In this document: positions 62,669 through 64,000 of the stretch, piece after piece
Layout of the letters: each line of letters begins with the position of its first letter
Numbering within the stretch: the first letter of the stretch is position 1
Assembly: GCF_030463535.1 (NCBI RefSeq)
Contig: NC_132880.1
Coordinates: 27,292,987 to 27,356,986 of the forward strand
Length of the DNA: 64,000 nucleotides
From: Salminus brasiliensis
Taxonomy: Eukaryota; Chordata; Actinopteri; Characiformes; Bryconidae
Direction of reading: 5' to 3'
Made by a program: the position numbers and the translations under genes
Notes under the pieces: model-generated
Told to the model about the DNA's origin: nothing
Databases searched by the model: none
What the model saw: the letters and a program-made list of their open reading frames with translations, nothing else

Positions 62669-64000
62669 CCAAAGTAATTAGTCCGGTTAGTAGTTTGTAG
62701 TGGAGGGGTTACGAAAGAAAGTGTGTGAAAATGATCCTGGGAGTTGGTCTGTGGCAGTTAGTGTATGAGAAACGTGTATGTGTGAGGTGACAGGGTATAT
62801 CTGTTTCAGAGTCTGTTCCAGTAGCTTACACATCTAAATGTGGACAGACTCTCTTCCACTCTCTGCACATTTTCAGACCCCTTTCACTCTATTTCTAATT
62901 TGGTTCCTAAACCAAATTGATTCCCTGACCTCTATAATAATTGTATGTTAGAAACACAGTTTCACTATGTGTGTTAACTATTCATATCTGTACACAGTCC
63001 CTGAAATGTTTGGCTGCACCTTAGTGCACCTCAGTTTAGTAGGATTTTACATGAGGAGCTGGTTTTATCTATATGGTGATTTGACTTTTTTTTAAAACAC
63101 CTGTAATATTTGCATATTGTACCACATATCCATAGACATCTGCATGAATACTCTCACATTAACACATTCAGGATGCACACAAACACACACACTCACACAC
63201 ACATACATTAAATGCTGGTTGTGCATAGGCTATTTGTGGTGTTTAGCATTTTTATAAAAGAGATGTACGCTGTACATGGACATTCATTCATTGTTTCTTC
63301 TGATATCATGAGTATTAAAAATAATTTTGGCACATTGCTTTGAGGATTTGATTGCATTTAGCTATAAGAGCGTTAGTGAAGTCAAAATGTTGAATGATCA
63401 CCACCCCACCTTAGTTCCACTACTCCACAGCTCAATTTAAGGAGGATGTATAGCCCTCTAGCCCACGCCTGGCCTTAGGCATGGTGCCAATAGGTTCATG
63501 TTTATCTGCCCCAGGGAGCCCTATTCTATTAACAGCACTTCTCTACTAGACAGGGAATAGAAAAGCCGTGTGTGGGCACATCTCCATTCACAATGATGTG
63601 TTGCCTGGGACTCGGCTCAATATAACATAGTGTATATATTATAGTATATAATTATATGTAGTCTATTATTAGAATATTTAGTGTTATGTATTCTTTATCT
63701 AATATGTGCATATTGTTGCTGAACTTTATTTTCTTTTCTCTTTGGAACATTGCTGTTGGTCCATTCATCATAAAATTGTGACACAACATGAAGAACAACA
63801 GATTAAAATTAAGTAAAAAAATGAAAAACAGCAAATATGGAGATTTATGCGATATATGTATCCTAACATTTCATCGTGTGGTGTGGTATGATAATATATT
63901 TGCTAGGATTCATAATTATTTTCTGCAAAACTGAATACACAAATTTCTGGAAGAAACTTTTACACTAAGCTATACTAAACAAATCACATCCTCTGCACAT
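62669..64000. other. Intergenic with a Tc1-like non-autonomous fragment
   Basis: 63330-63565 ('gaggatttgattgcattta', 'ctctagcccacgcctggccttaggcatgg', ending 'tctctactagac') is the reverse-orientation counterpart of part of 25758-26235. Nothing else recognised. Confidence 0.5.

Overview
This is vertebrate genomic DNA: multi-exon genes with GT-AG introns, many microsatellites and a dense load of fish-type transposon remnants. The repeat families (Tc1/mariner derivatives, the L2 tail with 'gataagagcgtctgctaaatgc', Ty3-type LTR pieces, tRNA-derived SINEs) point to a teleost, probably an otophysan such as a characin or catfish. That placement is inference; no species can be named from the sequence alone.

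Four protein-coding genes can be supported. (1) 1-195, minus strand: the first coding exon of a chemoattractant-type GPCR, truncated by the window edge and probably the C3a receptor. (2) 18739-26513, minus: an eight-exon epsin-family gene with an ENTH domain and ten DPW motifs. (3) 29202-34976, plus: a complete eight-exon NECAP1 gene. (4) 39971-47661, minus: a complete nine-exon STYK1 (NOK) gene, a single-pass receptor-like pseudokinase. The human counterparts C3AR1, NECAP1 and STYK1 all lie on 12p13, which supports these calls.

Epsin and NECAP1 stand head to head around a CpG-rich region at about 28.6-29.2 kb. Both encode endocytic accessory proteins that bind the AP-2 appendage, so a shared bidirectional promoter would tie two parts of one pathway together. 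The epsin model has no recognisable ubiquitin-interacting motif and no NPF motif, which is unusual. The STYK1 model has replaced every classical catalytic residue I could align.

Layout: 0.2-18.7 kb is intergenic and repeat-rich (SINE, Ty3-type fragment, a Tc1 element at 7.5-9.0 kb, a solo LTR-like piece, an L2 fragment and a deleted mariner-like element at 12.6-13.2 kb). 18.7-28.7 kb is epsin, with repeats in its introns. 29.2-35.5 kb is NECAP1. 35.5-39.9 kb is intergenic and holds one weak candidate coding segment. 39.9-50.4 kb is STYK1. 50.4-64 kb shows no gene and holds a third transposase pseudogene, a copy of the repeat also seen at 24.4 kb, a short-unit minisatellite and a segmental duplication at 60.6-62.7 kb.

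All exon models were read by eye from splice signals and reading-phase continuity. No alignment or database search was run.
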